The notes under the pieces were generated by a model that worked only from the letters and a program-made list of their open reading frames with translations, searched no databases and was not told where the DNA came from. Positions 1 through 7,225 of a stretch of 38,985 nucleotides of DNA are shown here, piece after piece. Location: positions 1 to 38,985 of the forward strand of contig JAFRQP010000049.1 in assembly GCA_017428565.1 (NCBI GenBank), written 5' to 3'. The position numbers and the translations under genes are program-made. Numbering within the stretch: the first letter of the stretch is position 1; every line of letters begins with the position of its first letter. Source of the stretch: Oscillospiraceae bacterium (lineage in GTDB: Bacteria; Bacillota; Clostridia; Oscillospirales; Oscillospiraceae).

Positions 1-239
1 ATTCCTTTTCCATGTGCAGTAAACCATTCTCCAGTAACTGCTACAACAGGGTTATTGCGAATTTGCTGCATTTTGTTCGAAAGTGCGTAGGTAATAACAT
101 AAAAGCATTCATCCTCATAATATGCATTCACATAACGGACAAATGGGATTCCATTTTCTTCTGTTGCTAAAGCGATCACGCTGTCTTTTCCAAAACGTTC
201 TTTCATTATTTGTTCTGCTTCAATACTTAGTCTTTTCAT
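1..239 (-). CDS. Pyridoxamine 5'-phosphate oxidase-family protein, N-terminal part (cut by window edge)
   Basis: Reading the minus strand from the ATG at 237-239 gives an open frame of 79 codons running off the window. It begins MKRLSIEAEQIMKERFGKDS and continues with IALATEENGIPFVRYVNAYY and a NKMQQIRNNP..EWFTAHG stretch. This is the start of the split-barrel FMN-binding fold of small PNPOx-family (general stress protein 26-like) flavoproteins, about 130-150 aa when complete. A GGAGAG ribosome site sits 6-10 bases upstream. The gene follows a leftover rlmD tail and is AT-rich compared with the genes after 1 kb, so it belongs to the foreign or differently derived segment at the left edge. The substrate cannot be told from sequence. 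Confidence 0.75.
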   Translation of the reverse strand, partial: MKRLSIEAEQIMKERFGKDSVIALATEENGIPFVRYVNAYYEDECFYVITYALSNKMQQIRNNPVVAVTGEWFTAHGKG

Positions 240-263
240 GGCTGCTCTCCAATTCGTTTGTTT

Positions 264-356
264 TTAGCGCTGTTTTAGATAGCTCGCATCTTTCGGTTCA
301 TACGGTACGGAAATGAAGTCTTTCTTTTGGTGGTACAAGCAACATACCGTCTCAAC
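264..356 (-). pseudogene. Detached 3' tail of an rlmD (rumA) gene
   Basis: The minus strand encodes VETVCCLYHQKKDFISVPYE followed by PKDAS and a short extension YLKQR before a TAA at 264-266. This nearly matches the last 25 residues of the complete RlmD at 1009-2208 (VETVCCLYHQKKEFISVPYE, then PKDVE). Nothing upstream in this frame supplies the rest of an rlmD gene; the kinase gene at 352-1005 lies there instead. The fragment is therefore the displaced end of an rlmD gene, left behind when the 730-bp segment carrying the kinase was placed in front of it. It is probably not translated as a functional product. Confidence 0.75.
286..356 (-). repeat. Copy A of a ~71-bp imperfect direct repeat (rlmD 3' end)
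   Basis: This stretch matches 1016-1086 at a constant offset of 730 bp. Positions 320-341 and 1050-1071 are identical, and the whole repeat is roughly four-fifths identical by eye. The repeat covers the codons of the RlmD C-terminal tail. The kinase gene's TGA stop (352-354) lies inside the boundary, as would be expected of an attachment-site duplication around an inserted cassette. Confidence 0.75.
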
Positions 357-1005
357 TGGATTTTGATTGTACTACCTGCAAACCGAAGGCCTTTTCTACC
401 ATTTCCAGTGTTTGCTCAATGCTTCGGTTTTCATTCCTGATTATCACATGAAATCCAGAATGTAAATAGCGGTCATAGTTTTCCTGCGAATTGATCAGCA
501 TGAGCCCTTTCCGATAATTCTCCATCGCCTTCTCTGGATCAGGTTCATCCATTATCAGCCGATATAAGAACTGTTTTTCCCGATCTGGCCTTTCAAAAAA
601 ACGCCGCACAGATATTTGAGGATCCGCCAGCATGACCAGCACATGATCTTCTGGAGCAATACTTTTCAGTGTCTCTATCGAAATATTTGTATCAACAAAT
701 ACTGGTCTGCCCTGGTCTTTAAGGCCATCCAGAAGCCTGAGTTCCAGTATCTCACACTCGCGAGACACGCCGTCCATCCATGCCTTGTATTCCTCTGGGG
801 TCCTTCTAATGAAGTCATGCCAGTCCTCCAGATCACGGGTATAAGTCAGAAAAGGAAACTCTGTACTGTCAAGCCCTGGCAACAGCTGGTCATGATAGTT
901 CTCTTCACACAGGATACCGTTATATTTCTCTGCAAGCAGTTTTACCATGGTTGATTTGCCTGCATAGGCCGTTCCAGTAATAAAATACGCGTTGTCAAAT
1001 CTCAT
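352..1005 (-). CDS. Small P-loop NTPase / kinase-like protein
   Basis: A 217-aa protein with a Walker A loop near the N-terminus (FITGTAYAGKST, residues ~8-19), like shikimate/cytidylate-type small kinases. A DTNIS stretch near residue 105 and an Arg-rich segment SVRRFFERPDREKQFLYR (~132-149) could be the lid; the substrate is unknown. It starts three bases after the rlmD stop, and its GTGGAG ribosome site lies inside the last rlmD codons, so it is probably translated in tandem with rlmD. Its stop lies within the direct repeat at 286-356. GC content is clearly lower than in host genes further right. I read it as cargo of a 730-bp cassette inserted at the rlmD 3' end. The P-loop is clear; the biological role is not. 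Confidence 0.8.
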   Translation of the reverse strand: MRFDNAYFITGTAYAGKSTMVKLLAEKYNGILCEENYHDQLLPGLDSTEFPFLTYTRDLEDWHDFIRRTPEEYKAWMDGVSRECEILELRLLDGLKDQGRPVFVDTNISIETLKSIAPEDHVLVMLADPQISVRRFFERPDREKQFLYRLIMDEPDPEKAMENYRKGLMLINSQENYDRYLHSGFHVIIRNENRSIEQTLEMVEKAFGLQVVQSKSS

Positions 1006-1008
1006 GTC

Positions 1009-2208
1009 TTACTCCACATCCTTCGGCTCATAGGGCACTGAGATAAACTCTTTCTTTTGGTGGTACAAGCAGCATACAGTTTCCACATGCTCCGTCCAGG
1101 GGAACATGTCCACCGGCTGGATCTTCTCCGCCCGGTAGCCGCCGGCGGTGAGAAGCTTCAGATCCCGCGCCAGGGTAGTGGGATCGCAGGAGACGTAGAC
1201 CACCCGCTCCGGCGAGCATTTCAGCAGGGAGCGGAGAAAGCGCTCGTCGCTGCCGGCCCGGGGCGGGTCCAGAAAGACCACCTCCGGCCGCAGACCGGAG
1301 CGGGCGGTCTGCTCCATGTATTCGCCCGCGTCTCCCGCGGTGAACCAGCAGTTTTTCAGCCCGTTCAACTTCGCGTTGCCGATGGCGTCGCGCACCGCGT
1401 CCCGGTTCAGCTCCACGCCGATGACCTGTCTGGCCTTGTCCGACGCCGTGATGCCGATGGTGCCGATGCCGCAGTAGGCGTCCAGCACGGTCTCCTTCCC
1501 GGTGAGAGCGGCGAAATCCACCGCGCAGCGGTAGAGCTTCTCGGTCTGGATGGGGTTGACCTGATAGAAGGAGCGGGGAGAGATGCGAAAACGGTGGCCG
1601 CAGAGCAGGTCCTCAATATAGCCCGGGCCGAAAAGCAGCTTTTCCTTCGTCCCCAGCACCACGGGGCCGAAGCGGTCGTTGAGATTGAGCACCACGCTGC
1701 GGATCTCGGGGTGCTTTTCCGTGAGAGCCTTCACAAAGGGCTTCTGCAACGGGAAAATGGGGGTGACCGCCACCAGCACCACCAGCATCTCCCCGGTGGC
1801 GAAGCCCCGGCGGATCAGCACGTGCCGCAGCCAGCCGGTGCCGCTGCGCTCGTCAAAGACCTTGATCTTGAATTCCTTCAGCATGTCCCGGATGCTCCGG
1901 ATCACGGCGTCGGAGGCGGCGTCCTCGATCAGGCAGTCCTCCACCGGGACGATGGCGTGGCTCCCGGGCTGATAGATGCCGCAGACGGGCCTGCGCCGGT
2001 TGTCCAGGGCGAAGGCCGCGTGAACCTTGTTGCGGTAGCGGAAGGGCTCCTCCATGCCCCAGATGGGCTCCACATGGCCGAACTCGCCCAGCAGGGCGAT
2101 GCAGCGCCCGGTTTTTCGCCGGAGCTGCTCTTCATAGGGGAGCCGCTGCAGCTGACAGCCGCCGCATTTTCTGGAATAGGGGCAGGGGAGCGTAAAGGCG
2201 CTTTCCAT
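1009..2208 (-). CDS. rlmD: 23S rRNA (uracil-5-)-methyltransferase, RlmD/RumA family
   Basis: A 399-aa SAM-dependent RNA m5U methyltransferase. The start is ATG 2206-2208, preceded by GGGAGGA at good spacing; the longer open frame to 2634 is only antisense to the next gene. The Fe-S cysteines are seen as CPYSRKCGGC near the N-terminus plus a later VEDC. The SAM loop is LDAYCGIGTIGI, and the catalytic Cys lies in VSCDPTTLARDL. There is no N-terminal TRAM domain, as in many short clostridial members. The last ~25 codons (after ...WTEH) switch abruptly from GC-rich host codons to AT-rich ones (TTG, CAA, AAA, TCA). That change coincides with the attachment-like repeat and suggests that the tail was supplied by an inserted element. 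Position-specificity (U1939 or U747) cannot be told. Confidence 0.92.
   Translation of the reverse strand: MESAFTLPCPYSRKCGGCQLQRLPYEEQLRRKTGRCIALLGEFGHVEPIWGMEEPFRYRNKVHAAFALDNRRRPVCGIYQPGSHAIVPVEDCLIEDAASDAVIRSIRDMLKEFKIKVFDERSGTGWLRHVLIRRGFATGEMLVVLVAVTPIFPLQKPFVKALTEKHPEIRSVVLNLNDRFGPVVLGTKEKLLFGPGYIEDLLCGHRFRISPRSFYQVNPIQTEKLYRCAVDFAALTGKETVLDAYCGIGTIGITASDKARQVIGVELNRDAVRDAIGNAKLNGLKNCWFTAGDAGEYMEQTARSGLRPEVVFLDPPRAGSDERFLRSLLKCSPERVVYVSCDPTTLARDLKLLTAGGYRAEKIQPVDMFPWTEHVETVCCLYHQKKEFISVPYEPKDVE
1016..1086 (-). repeat. Copy B of the rlmD-tail direct repeat
   Basis: Partner of 286-356 at an offset of 730 bp. It forms the functional 3' end of rlmD. On the minus strand the outer edge reads CATGTGGAAACTGTATGC, the HVETVC codons. 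To my knowledge this part of rumA is used as an integration site by some serine-recombinase integrative elements in Firmicutes. Confidence 0.75.
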
Positions 2209-2248
2209 GGATGCTTCCTCCCGATTCTTTCTTTTTACTCTTTTCATC

Positions 2249-2254
2249 ATTATA
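2249..2254 (-). promoter_or_regulatory. Candidate -10 box for rlmD
   Basis: The minus strand reads TATAAT 41 bases before the rlmD ATG. The matching -35 around 2271-2277 is poor, so only the -10 is supported. Confidence 0.4.
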
Positions 2255-2270
2255 TCATAAGGAATGGGCT

Positions 2271-2298
2271 TTGCATAGGGTGGCGGCTGTGATAGAAT
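2271..2298 (+). promoter_or_regulatory. Candidate sigma-A promoter for the RluA-family gene
   Basis: TTGCAT (2271-2276) and TAGAAT (2293-2298) are separated by 16 bases, just upstream of the start at 2315. The promoter is divergent from that of rlmD. Confidence 0.55.
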
Positions 2299-2314
2299 AC
2301 AGAAGAAAAGCGAG

Positions 2315-2974
2315 GTGGAGGATTTGGAGATCCTGTATCGAGACAATGCGATCCTGGTCTGCGTGAAGCCCGCGGGCGTCCTCTCCACGGACGAGCCCGA
2401 CGGCGTGCCCGCCCTGCTGCGCCAGCAGCTTGGGGCCGATGCTCCGGCGCTGCGCACCGTGCACCGGCTGGACCGGGTGGTGGGCGGCCTGATGGTGCTG
2501 GGCTGCGGCGCCGAGGCCGCGTCCGCGCTCTCCCGGCAGATCCGGGAGGGGAGCTTCGGCAAGGAATACCTGGCCGTCGTCCATGGGGAGACCCCGGCGG
2601 CGGGGAGCCTGCGGGATCTGATGTGGCGGGACAAGGCCCGGAAGATGAGCTTTGTGGTGCCGGAGCCGGGAAAGGACGTGCAGGAGGCCCTGCTGGACTA
2701 CCGCACTCTGGGCCGCGCCCGGGAGCTGAGTCTTGTGCGCATCCGGCTGCACACCGGGCGCACCCACCAGATCCGCTGCCAGTTTGCCGCCCACGGCTGG
2801 CCCCTGGCGGGGGAGCGGAAGTACGACACCCGGGAGGATCCCTGGCCCCTGGCCCTGTGGTCGGCGCGGCTGCGCTTCCGCCATCCGGCAACGGGGGAGG
2901 AGATGAACTTTCGCCTGCCGCCGCCGGAGGCGGAGCCCTGGAGCCTTTTCCCGGACACAGGGAGTTTTGAATAA
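2315..2974 (+). CDS. RluA-family RNA pseudouridine synthase
   Basis: A 219-aa member of the RluA/RsuA-like pseudouridine synthases, which isomerise uridine in rRNA or tRNA. The catalytic Asp lies in VHRLDRVVGGL (residues ~50-60), followed by the KEYLAVVHG strand and the GRTHQIRCQFAAHG motif near residue 147. There is no N-terminal S4 domain, so this is a short single-domain enzyme. The start is ambiguous: GTG 2315 opens the frame, while TTG 2324 gives MEILYRDN..., the usual family beginning, with AGGTGG-type pairing upstream. The gene is divergent from rlmD, another RNA-modifying gene. The target nucleotide is not determinable. Confidence 0.9.
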   Translation: MEDLEILYRDNAILVCVKPAGVLSTDEPDGVPALLRQQLGADAPALRTVHRLDRVVGGLMVLGCGAEAASALSRQIREGSFGKEYLAVVHGETPAAGSLRDLMWRDKARKMSFVVPEPGKDVQEALLDYRTLGRARELSLVRIRLHTGRTHQIRCQFAAHGWPLAGERKYDTREDPWPLALWSARLRFRHPATGEEMNFRLPPPEAEPWSLFPDTGSFE

Positions 2975-2998
2975 TCTGAAAACTGACAAGCCCCGCCC

Positions 2999-3027
2999 TT
3001 GCAAAGCCGGGAAGGGGAGGGTATAAT
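2999..3027 (+). promoter_or_regulatory. Sigma-A promoter for plsY
   Basis: TTGCAA (2999-3004), a 17-base spacer and TATAAT (3022-3027), 33 bases before the plsY ATG. Confidence 0.75.
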
Positions 3028-3060
3028 ACGGCCTAAAGATTGATTGATGCGAGGTTCGTG

Positions 3061-3672
3061 ATGGAAATCCTGAAATACGCCGCTGTCATCGTGGGCGGCT
3101 ATCTCCTGGGCTCGCTGAGCGCGTCCATTCTCCTGTCCCGTACCGCCTGGGGCGGGGACGTGCGCGAGAAGGGCAGCGGCAACGCCGGGGCCACCAACAT
3201 GGCGCGGGTCTACGGCCTGGGCGCCGGGTTTCTGACCCTGGGCTGCGATATGCTGAAGGCCGTGCTGGCCTGCCTGCTGGGCAAGCTGCTGCTGGGCGAC
3301 CTTGGCCTGGCCGTGGGCGGGATCTGCTGCATGATCGGCCACTGCTTCCCGGTGTTCCACCAGTTCAAGGGGGGCAAGGGCATCTCCGTGGGCGCGGCCC
3401 TGGGCCTGATGATCGACTGGAAGGTCTTCCTTTGCATCATCGGCGTTTTCCTGATCGCCGCTTTTCTGAGCAGAAAGGTCTCGTTCGGATCCATCTGCGC
3501 CTCGGTGGGCATCGCGGTCTTCACGGCGATTTTTCGGATCGGCACCCCCCAGCTGGTGCTGGCCTGCACGGCGGCATGCCTGGCCATCTTCCAGCACCGG
3601 GCGAATATCCGGCGCCTGCTGAACGGCACCGAGCCGGACTTCAAGGCGGCCAAGCGAAACAAAGACTCTTGA
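3061..3672 (+). CDS. plsY: Acyl-phosphate glycerol-3-phosphate acyltransferase PlsY
   Basis: A 203-aa integral membrane enzyme that transfers the acyl group from acyl phosphate to glycerol-3-phosphate, the first step of phospholipid synthesis. Signature loops are GSLSASILLSR at the N-terminus, GSGNAGATNMARVYG (~residues 40-55) and GHCFPVFHQFKGGKG (~95-109), separated by hydrophobic helices. Start ATG 3061 has GAGG six bases upstream; an upstream TTG (3040) in frame lacks a ribosome site. The gene has its own consensus promoter and ends at a strong bidirectional terminator. It is monocistronic here. Length is normal for the family. Confidence 0.95.
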   Translation: MEILKYAAVIVGGYLLGSLSASILLSRTAWGGDVREKGSGNAGATNMARVYGLGAGFLTLGCDMLKAVLACLLGKLLLGDLGLAVGGICCMIGHCFPVFHQFKGGKGISVGAALGLMIDWKVFLCIIGVFLIAAFLSRKVSFGSICASVGIAVFTAIFRIGTPQLVLACTAACLAIFQHRANIRRLLNGTEPDFKAAKRNKDS

Positions 3673-3685
3673 TCTTGAATAGAAT

Positions 3686-3726
3686 AGAAGACAGGGAGCG
3701 GGCAACTTGCCCGCTCCCTGTCTTCT
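3686..3726. terminator. Bidirectional terminator between plsY and the GNAT gene
   Basis: Perfect 20-bp inverted arms (3686-3705 and 3707-3726, centre GGCAACTTGCC). The outer ends are A/T-rich on both strands (TCTTCTTT rightwards), so the hairpin serves both convergent genes. Confidence 0.85.
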
Positions 3727-4182
3727 TTATGTTCCCTGCCGCCGGAAGACCAGAAGACCGTCCCGCTCTTCCGCGAGCACGAAGCCAAAGCGCAGGGCGA
3801 TGTGCCGCGTGGCGCGCTGCTCCGGGCAGCATTCCAGCACGACGTCGCCCCGGGTCAGCGTGAGCGCCGCCTCCGTCAGCTCTCCGGCGAAACCCTTGCC
3901 CCACTGGTCCCGGCGCAGGAGCCAGCCCAGCTCCATGGCATTCTCGTCCCAAGGGTGCCAGATGAGCTGCCCGATCAGCGCCCCGCCGCGCTTTTGCGTC
4001 ACCGCGTAGACCAGCGGCGGCTCACAGAGTCCGGCCTGCCGAAGGAAGCGCTCCGTCTGCTCCCGGCTGTAGGGCGGCTCCAGATAGCGCATCACCTCCG
4101 GATCGGAGAGCAGCGCGTGCAGTGCCGGCGCGTCAGACGCGGCAAAGCGCCGCACCAGGAGGCGCTTCGTTTCAACCAGCAT
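3727..4182 (-). CDS. GNAT-family N-acetyltransferase (RimJ/RimL-like)
   Basis: A 151-aa acetyltransferase beginning MLVETKRLLVRRFAASDAPAL, the typical start of the RimJ/RimL-type GNAT group. The acetyl-CoA-binding motif A is degenerate but visible as LGWLLRRDQWGKGFAGELTEAAL (residues ~85-107). The C-terminal HIALRFGFVLAEERDG block matches the usual R-L-G-F turn. It overlaps the upstream GNAT gene by 11 bases, so the two are one transcript and probably translationally coupled. The acceptor could be a protein N-terminus or a small molecule; the sequence does not say. Confidence 0.85.
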   Translation of the reverse strand: MLVETKRLLVRRFAASDAPALHALLSDPEVMRYLEPPYSREQTERFLRQAGLCEPPLVYAVTQKRGGALIGQLIWHPWDENAMELGWLLRRDQWGKGFAGELTEAALTLTRGDVVLECCPEQRATRHIALRFGFVLAEERDGLLVFRRQGT

Positions 4183-4678
4183 CGAAGTCCTCCTTGGTCA
4201 GCAGAAGCTGGACCAGCCCGGCGTCCCGGGCGATCTCCCGAAAGCCCAGGTCCAGGTGGAGCCGTAGGGCAGCCGCCCGCGTCGGCTCAAACTCGTTGTG
4301 CACTCGGGAGACCCCGTCTGTGCGGAAGGCCCGCTCCAGCAGCAGGGCGAGGCCCAGCCTGCCATAGCCTCTGCCCCGCTCCGGGGCGTGGATCAGGATG
4401 CCGATGTCCCACCAGTCCCGCTCCGGGACGTAGTGGTAGTTCACGTCGCCCACAAAGGCGCCGTCGGACTTCCGCTGCAGATAGGCGAAAAAGCGTATGG
4501 GTTCCCGGCCGATCCACTGCGCGTGCCAGTCCGGCCAGTCCGCCTCGGGAAAGTCGATGCAGCCCTCCGGCGGAAACCAGGGGGCGTTGTAGGCCATAGT
4601 GGCCGGGTCGGAGAGCATCCGGCGGTAAAAGCCAAGCTCCTCGCAGCGGGGGAGATAGAGGCGCAGTTGATCGTTCAT
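4172..4678 (-). CDS. GNAT-family N-acetyltransferase
   Basis: A 168-aa GNAT protein. The acetyl-CoA loop appears as IHAPERGRGYGRLGLALLLERAF (residues ~95-117), with R-G-x-G-Y-G as the pyrophosphate-binding turn. It is followed by VHNEFEPTRAAALRLHLDLGF, the canonical end of the fold. Start ATG 4678 has GGAG eight bases upstream, and a consensus promoter lies at 4709-4737. It is first in a two-gene minus-strand unit with another GNAT (11-base overlap). Two dissimilar GNATs paired this way may act on related substrates, but that is inference. Confidence 0.85.
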   Translation of the reverse strand: MNDQLRLYLPRCEELGFYRRMLSDPATMAYNAPWFPPEGCIDFPEADWPDWHAQWIGREPIRFFAYLQRKSDGAFVGDVNYHYVPERDWWDIGILIHAPERGRGYGRLGLALLLERAFRTDGVSRVHNEFEPTRAAALRLHLDLGFREIARDAGLVQLLLTKEDFDAG

Positions 4679-4708
4679 GGGCAGGACTCCGTTTCATGTC
4701 TTTGCCCC

Positions 4709-4737
4709 AGTATAGCACGCTTTTTCGGCTTTGTCAG
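4709..4737 (-). promoter_or_regulatory. Sigma-A promoter for the two-GNAT operon
   Basis: On the minus strand CTGACA (4732-4737), a 17-base spacer and TATACT (4709-4714). Confidence 0.75.
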
Positions 4738-4817
4738 GGGGAATAGGAGGAGACGGGGAGAAAAAGCTGCGCGGCGGAGGCTTGGACGGCGGCCTGTCCG
4801 CGTCTTCGCCTTCGGAC

Positions 4818-4846
4818 TTGCAAAAAAGAGCGTGGGGACGTATAAT
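4818..4846 (+). promoter_or_regulatory. Sigma-A promoter for the M20 dipeptidase
   Basis: TTGCAA (4818-4823), a 17-base spacer and TATAAT (4841-4846); the coding start is 46 bases downstream. Confidence 0.75.
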
Positions 4847-4891
4847 GCAGAAGAGCGATTTCACAAATACGATTGAAAAAGGAGCGATCTC

Positions 4892-6277
4892 ATGGACGAA
4901 GCCTTGCGCCGCGATCTGGAGCGGTTTGTGGAAGAAAACGAAGCGGGGATCTTTCGGGATATCGCCCGGCTGGTGTCCGTCAACAGCGTGGAAGGGGAGC
5001 CGGAGCCCGGCGCGCCCTTCGGCCCGGGACCCAAGGCCGCCCTGGAGCTTGGCCTGCAGATCGCCCGGGAGCTGGGCCTGGAGGCCGTCAACTGCGCGGA
5101 CAAGATCGGCTATGCCCAGCTGGGAGAGGGCCCGGAGGACCGGTATCTGGCCACCATCACCCACCTGGACGTGGTGCCCACCGGCGAGGGCTGGGAGCAC
5201 GATCCCTTCACCATGCGGGAGCGGGAGGGCTGGATCATCGGCCGCGGCGTGATGGACGACAAGGGGCCCAGCGTCCTTTGCCTCTATGCGCTGAAATATC
5301 TGAAGGAGCGGAACATCCCCCTGAAATACCCGGTGCGCGCGCTGCTTGGCGCCAATGAGGAGAGCGGCATGGGCGATGTGGAGCACTATCTGGCCAACTA
5401 CCCGGCCCCGCTCTTCTGCTTCAGTCCGGACGCCAACTTCCCCCTCTGCAACGGGGAGAAGGGCATTTACCACGGCCGCATCTGCTTCAAGCTCCCGCTG
5501 AACGAGATCGTGGACATCCGCGGCGGCATCGTCATCAACGCCGTGCCCGACAAGGCGGAGGCCACCGTGAAGGCTGCGCGCCTGGAGAGCGCGGAGCGGG
5601 TGACGGTGAAGGAGCTGGAGCCCGGTCTCTGGCATGTGAGCGCCGAGGGCTTGGGCGGCCACGCCTCCCTGCCCAAGGGCACGGTGAACGCCATCGGCGT
5701 GCTGGTGGATTATCTGCTGGCAAACGGCGTGGGAGACGAGAACGAGAAGCGGATGCTGACTCTGCTGCAGCGCCTGCACAGCGCCTGGGACGGAAGCGGT
5801 CTGGGCGTCCAGGCGGACGACGGGCTTTTCGAGCCGCTGACCATCATCGGCGGCGTCATCGGCCTGGAGGACGGAAAGCTTGTCCAGACTCTGGACAGCC
5901 GCTATCCCACCAACACCAGCGGCGAGAAGATCGCCGCCGGCATCCGGGCCCTGGCCGGAGACCTGGCAGAGGTCACCCTGGACCGGGACGCCGCGCCCTT
6001 CTACATGAGCCTGGACAATCCCGCCGTGCAGGTCTGCATCAATGCCTATAACGACGTGACCGGGGAGAACGCCAAGCCCTACACCATCGGCGGCGGCACC
6101 TATGCCCGGGATTTCCCCAACGCCGTCTCCTTCGGCCCCGAGCATCCGGAGCGCCCCGCGCCGGACTTCGCCGGACCTATCCACGGCGTGGACGAGGCCG
6201 CCAGCAAGGCCTGGCTCCTGGAGGCGCTGCAGGTCTATATCCTGGCGCTGATCGAGCTGGAGAAGCTGGATTTCTGA
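4892..6277 (+). CDS. M20-family metallodipeptidase (Sapep/PepV-like)
   Basis: A 461-aa cytoplasmic di-metal aminoacyl-dipeptidase. Metal and catalytic motifs are HLDVVPTGEGW (first His and catalytic Asp, ~residue 91), GRGVMDDKGP (bridging Asp, ~120) and the NEESG glutamates (~155). Further ligands are likely in CFSPDANFP and, near the C-terminus, GPIHGVDE. The length and the lid-type insertion (~180-300) match the Sapep/PepV group rather than short M20 exopeptidases. Start ATG 4892 has AAAGGAG upstream. The gene is alone between its own promoter and a terminator. It probably finishes breakdown of imported dipeptides, which fits a proteolytic organism with a large secreted protease nearby. Confidence 0.92.
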   Translation: MDEALRRDLERFVEENEAGIFRDIARLVSVNSVEGEPEPGAPFGPGPKAALELGLQIARELGLEAVNCADKIGYAQLGEGPEDRYLATITHLDVVPTGEGWEHDPFTMREREGWIIGRGVMDDKGPSVLCLYALKYLKERNIPLKYPVRALLGANEESGMGDVEHYLANYPAPLFCFSPDANFPLCNGEKGIYHGRICFKLPLNEIVDIRGGIVINAVPDKAEATVKAARLESAERVTVKELEPGLWHVSAEGLGGHASLPKGTVNAIGVLVDYLLANGVGDENEKRMLTLLQRLHSAWDGSGLGVQADDGLFEPLTIIGGVIGLEDGKLVQTLDSRYPTNTSGEKIAAGIRALAGDLAEVTLDRDAAPFYMSLDNPAVQVCINAYNDVTGENAKPYTIGGGTYARDFPNAVSFGPEHPERPAPDFAGPIHGVDEAASKAWLLEALQVYILALIELEKLDF

Positions 6278-6388
6278 TCCGGTCCGGAGGGGAGCCGCGG
6301 CTTTCCGCAAAGGATCATTTTGCGTATCAACAGCTGGAAAATCCGCTAGATAATTCCAGATTTTCCCTCTCTTTCGTCACATTTTACC

Positions 6389-6429
6389 AATGGTTCCGGG
6401 ACCCGAGTGTCCCGGAACCATTCTTTTGC
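6389..6429 (+). terminator. Rho-independent terminator after the M20 dipeptidase
   Basis: 14-bp stem (6389-6402 with 6409-6422, AATGGTTCCGGGAC), a 6-base loop and a TTCTTTT tail. A weaker inverted repeat, GGAAAATC/GATTTTCC (6336-6343, 6359-6366), precedes it. Confidence 0.85.
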
Positions 6430-6443
6430 CATGCTGTTTTACA

Positions 6444-6472
6444 TTGACAAACGCTTGTAAAAACAGTATACT
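6444..6472 (+). promoter_or_regulatory. Consensus sigma-A promoter for the secreted lysozyme-like gene
   Basis: TTGACA (6444-6449), a 17-base spacer and TATACT (6467-6472). Confidence 0.85.
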
Positions 6473-6494
6473 GACTTCATGTATACATCAGTAT
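6464..6494 (+). promoter_or_regulatory. Candidate operator: two 10-bp palindromes 15 bp apart
   Basis: CAGTATACTG (6464-6473) and ATGTATACAT (6479-6488) are both perfect palindromes sharing a GTATAC core, with centres 15 bp apart. They are followed by TCAGTAT, which also pairs with ATACTGA at 6468-6474. They cover the -10 box and the expected transcription start, a position suited to repression. No regulator gene is adjacent. Confidence 0.4.
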
Positions 6495-6540
6495 TGTGGG
6501 GGGATTCTCCCCTCAAAAAAACGGAAAGGAGGAGATCACC

Positions 6541-7206
6541 ATGAGAGCTCGGAGGGCGCTGCGTGCGGCGGCTTCTGTCCTGCTGGTTTTCACACTCCTT
6601 TTCTGCCTGATCCCGCTGCGGGCCCAGGCGGTCTGCCTGCGGGAATTCCTGGACCCGGAGCTGGAGCGTGCCAGCCTGAGCCTTGAGGAGCGGGAGGCCA
6701 ACCTTCTGCGCATCACGGCCTTCCTGCGGGAGGAGCTGAAGCTGCCGGATTCCGCGGTGGCGGCCATCCTGGCGAATATGGACCGGGAGAGCAGCTTCAA
6801 CCCCCGCGCCATCGACGAGAGCGGCAACTTCTTCGGCCTGTGCCAGTGGAGCCGCACGCGCTGGCTGAACTGCTTCCACTTCTGCCGGGAAAACGATCTG
6901 GACCGCTTCTCGGTGGAGGGGCAGCTGGCCTTCCTGCAGTATGAGCTGAGCGGGGAGTACGAGTGGGTCTACTCCGGCTTCCTGCTGAACGCCGAGGACT
7001 GTGAGGACGGCGCCCAGGATGCGCAGTATGCCTTTTGCCTGCACTTCGAAGCTCCTCTGGAGATGGAGTGGGAACAGGTGAGACGCTCCTGGCTGGTGGC
7101 GGAGGTCTACTGGCCTATGATCACCGAGGGCAAGCTCAAGCCCGCGGAGGAGACTGCGGAGGAGGAACCGCCTTTGCCCGTCTCTCCGGACGCGGCCCTG
7201 AACTGA
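6541..7206 (+). CDS. Secreted phage-tail-lysozyme-like protein
   Basis: A 221-aa secreted protein. Residues 1-30 form a signal peptide (RARRALRAAASVLLVFTLLF, then ...RAQA). The core (~55-150) matches the phage tail lysozyme / transglycosylase-like fold: LPDSAVAAILANMDRESSFN supplies the catalytic Glu in DRES, followed by FFGLCQWSRTRW and a helical EGQLAFLQYELSGEY segment. A Pro/Glu-rich tail ends the protein. Start ATG 6541 has AAAGGAGGA upstream; a longer frame to 6496 has no ribosome site. It probably cleaves peptidoglycan outside the cell, perhaps to let large surface proteins through the wall. It shares a transcript with the small I9-like gene (19-base gap) and possibly with the giant protease. 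Confidence 0.8.
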   Translation: MRARRALRAAASVLLVFTLLFCLIPLRAQAVCLREFLDPELERASLSLEEREANLLRITAFLREELKLPDSAVAAILANMDRESSFNPRAIDESGNFFGLCQWSRTRWLNCFHFCRENDLDRFSVEGQLAFLQYELSGEYEWVYSGFLLNAEDCEDGAQDAQYAFCLHFEAPLEMEWEQVRRSWLVAEVYWPMITEGKLKPAEETAEEEPPLPVSPDAALN

Positions 7207-7225
7207 AAGCGAGGGCTGCGGCGAG

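Noticed and set aside
122-316. 64-codon plus-strand frame at the left edge
   Set aside because: Antisense to the PNPOx-family start and the rlmD tail; there is no ribosome site and the sequence is meaningless.
2209-2634. N-terminal extension of rlmD to 541 codons
   Set aside because: The extra sequence is the antisense of the RluA-family gene and lacks family similarity. GGGAGGA before ATG 2208 marks the real start.
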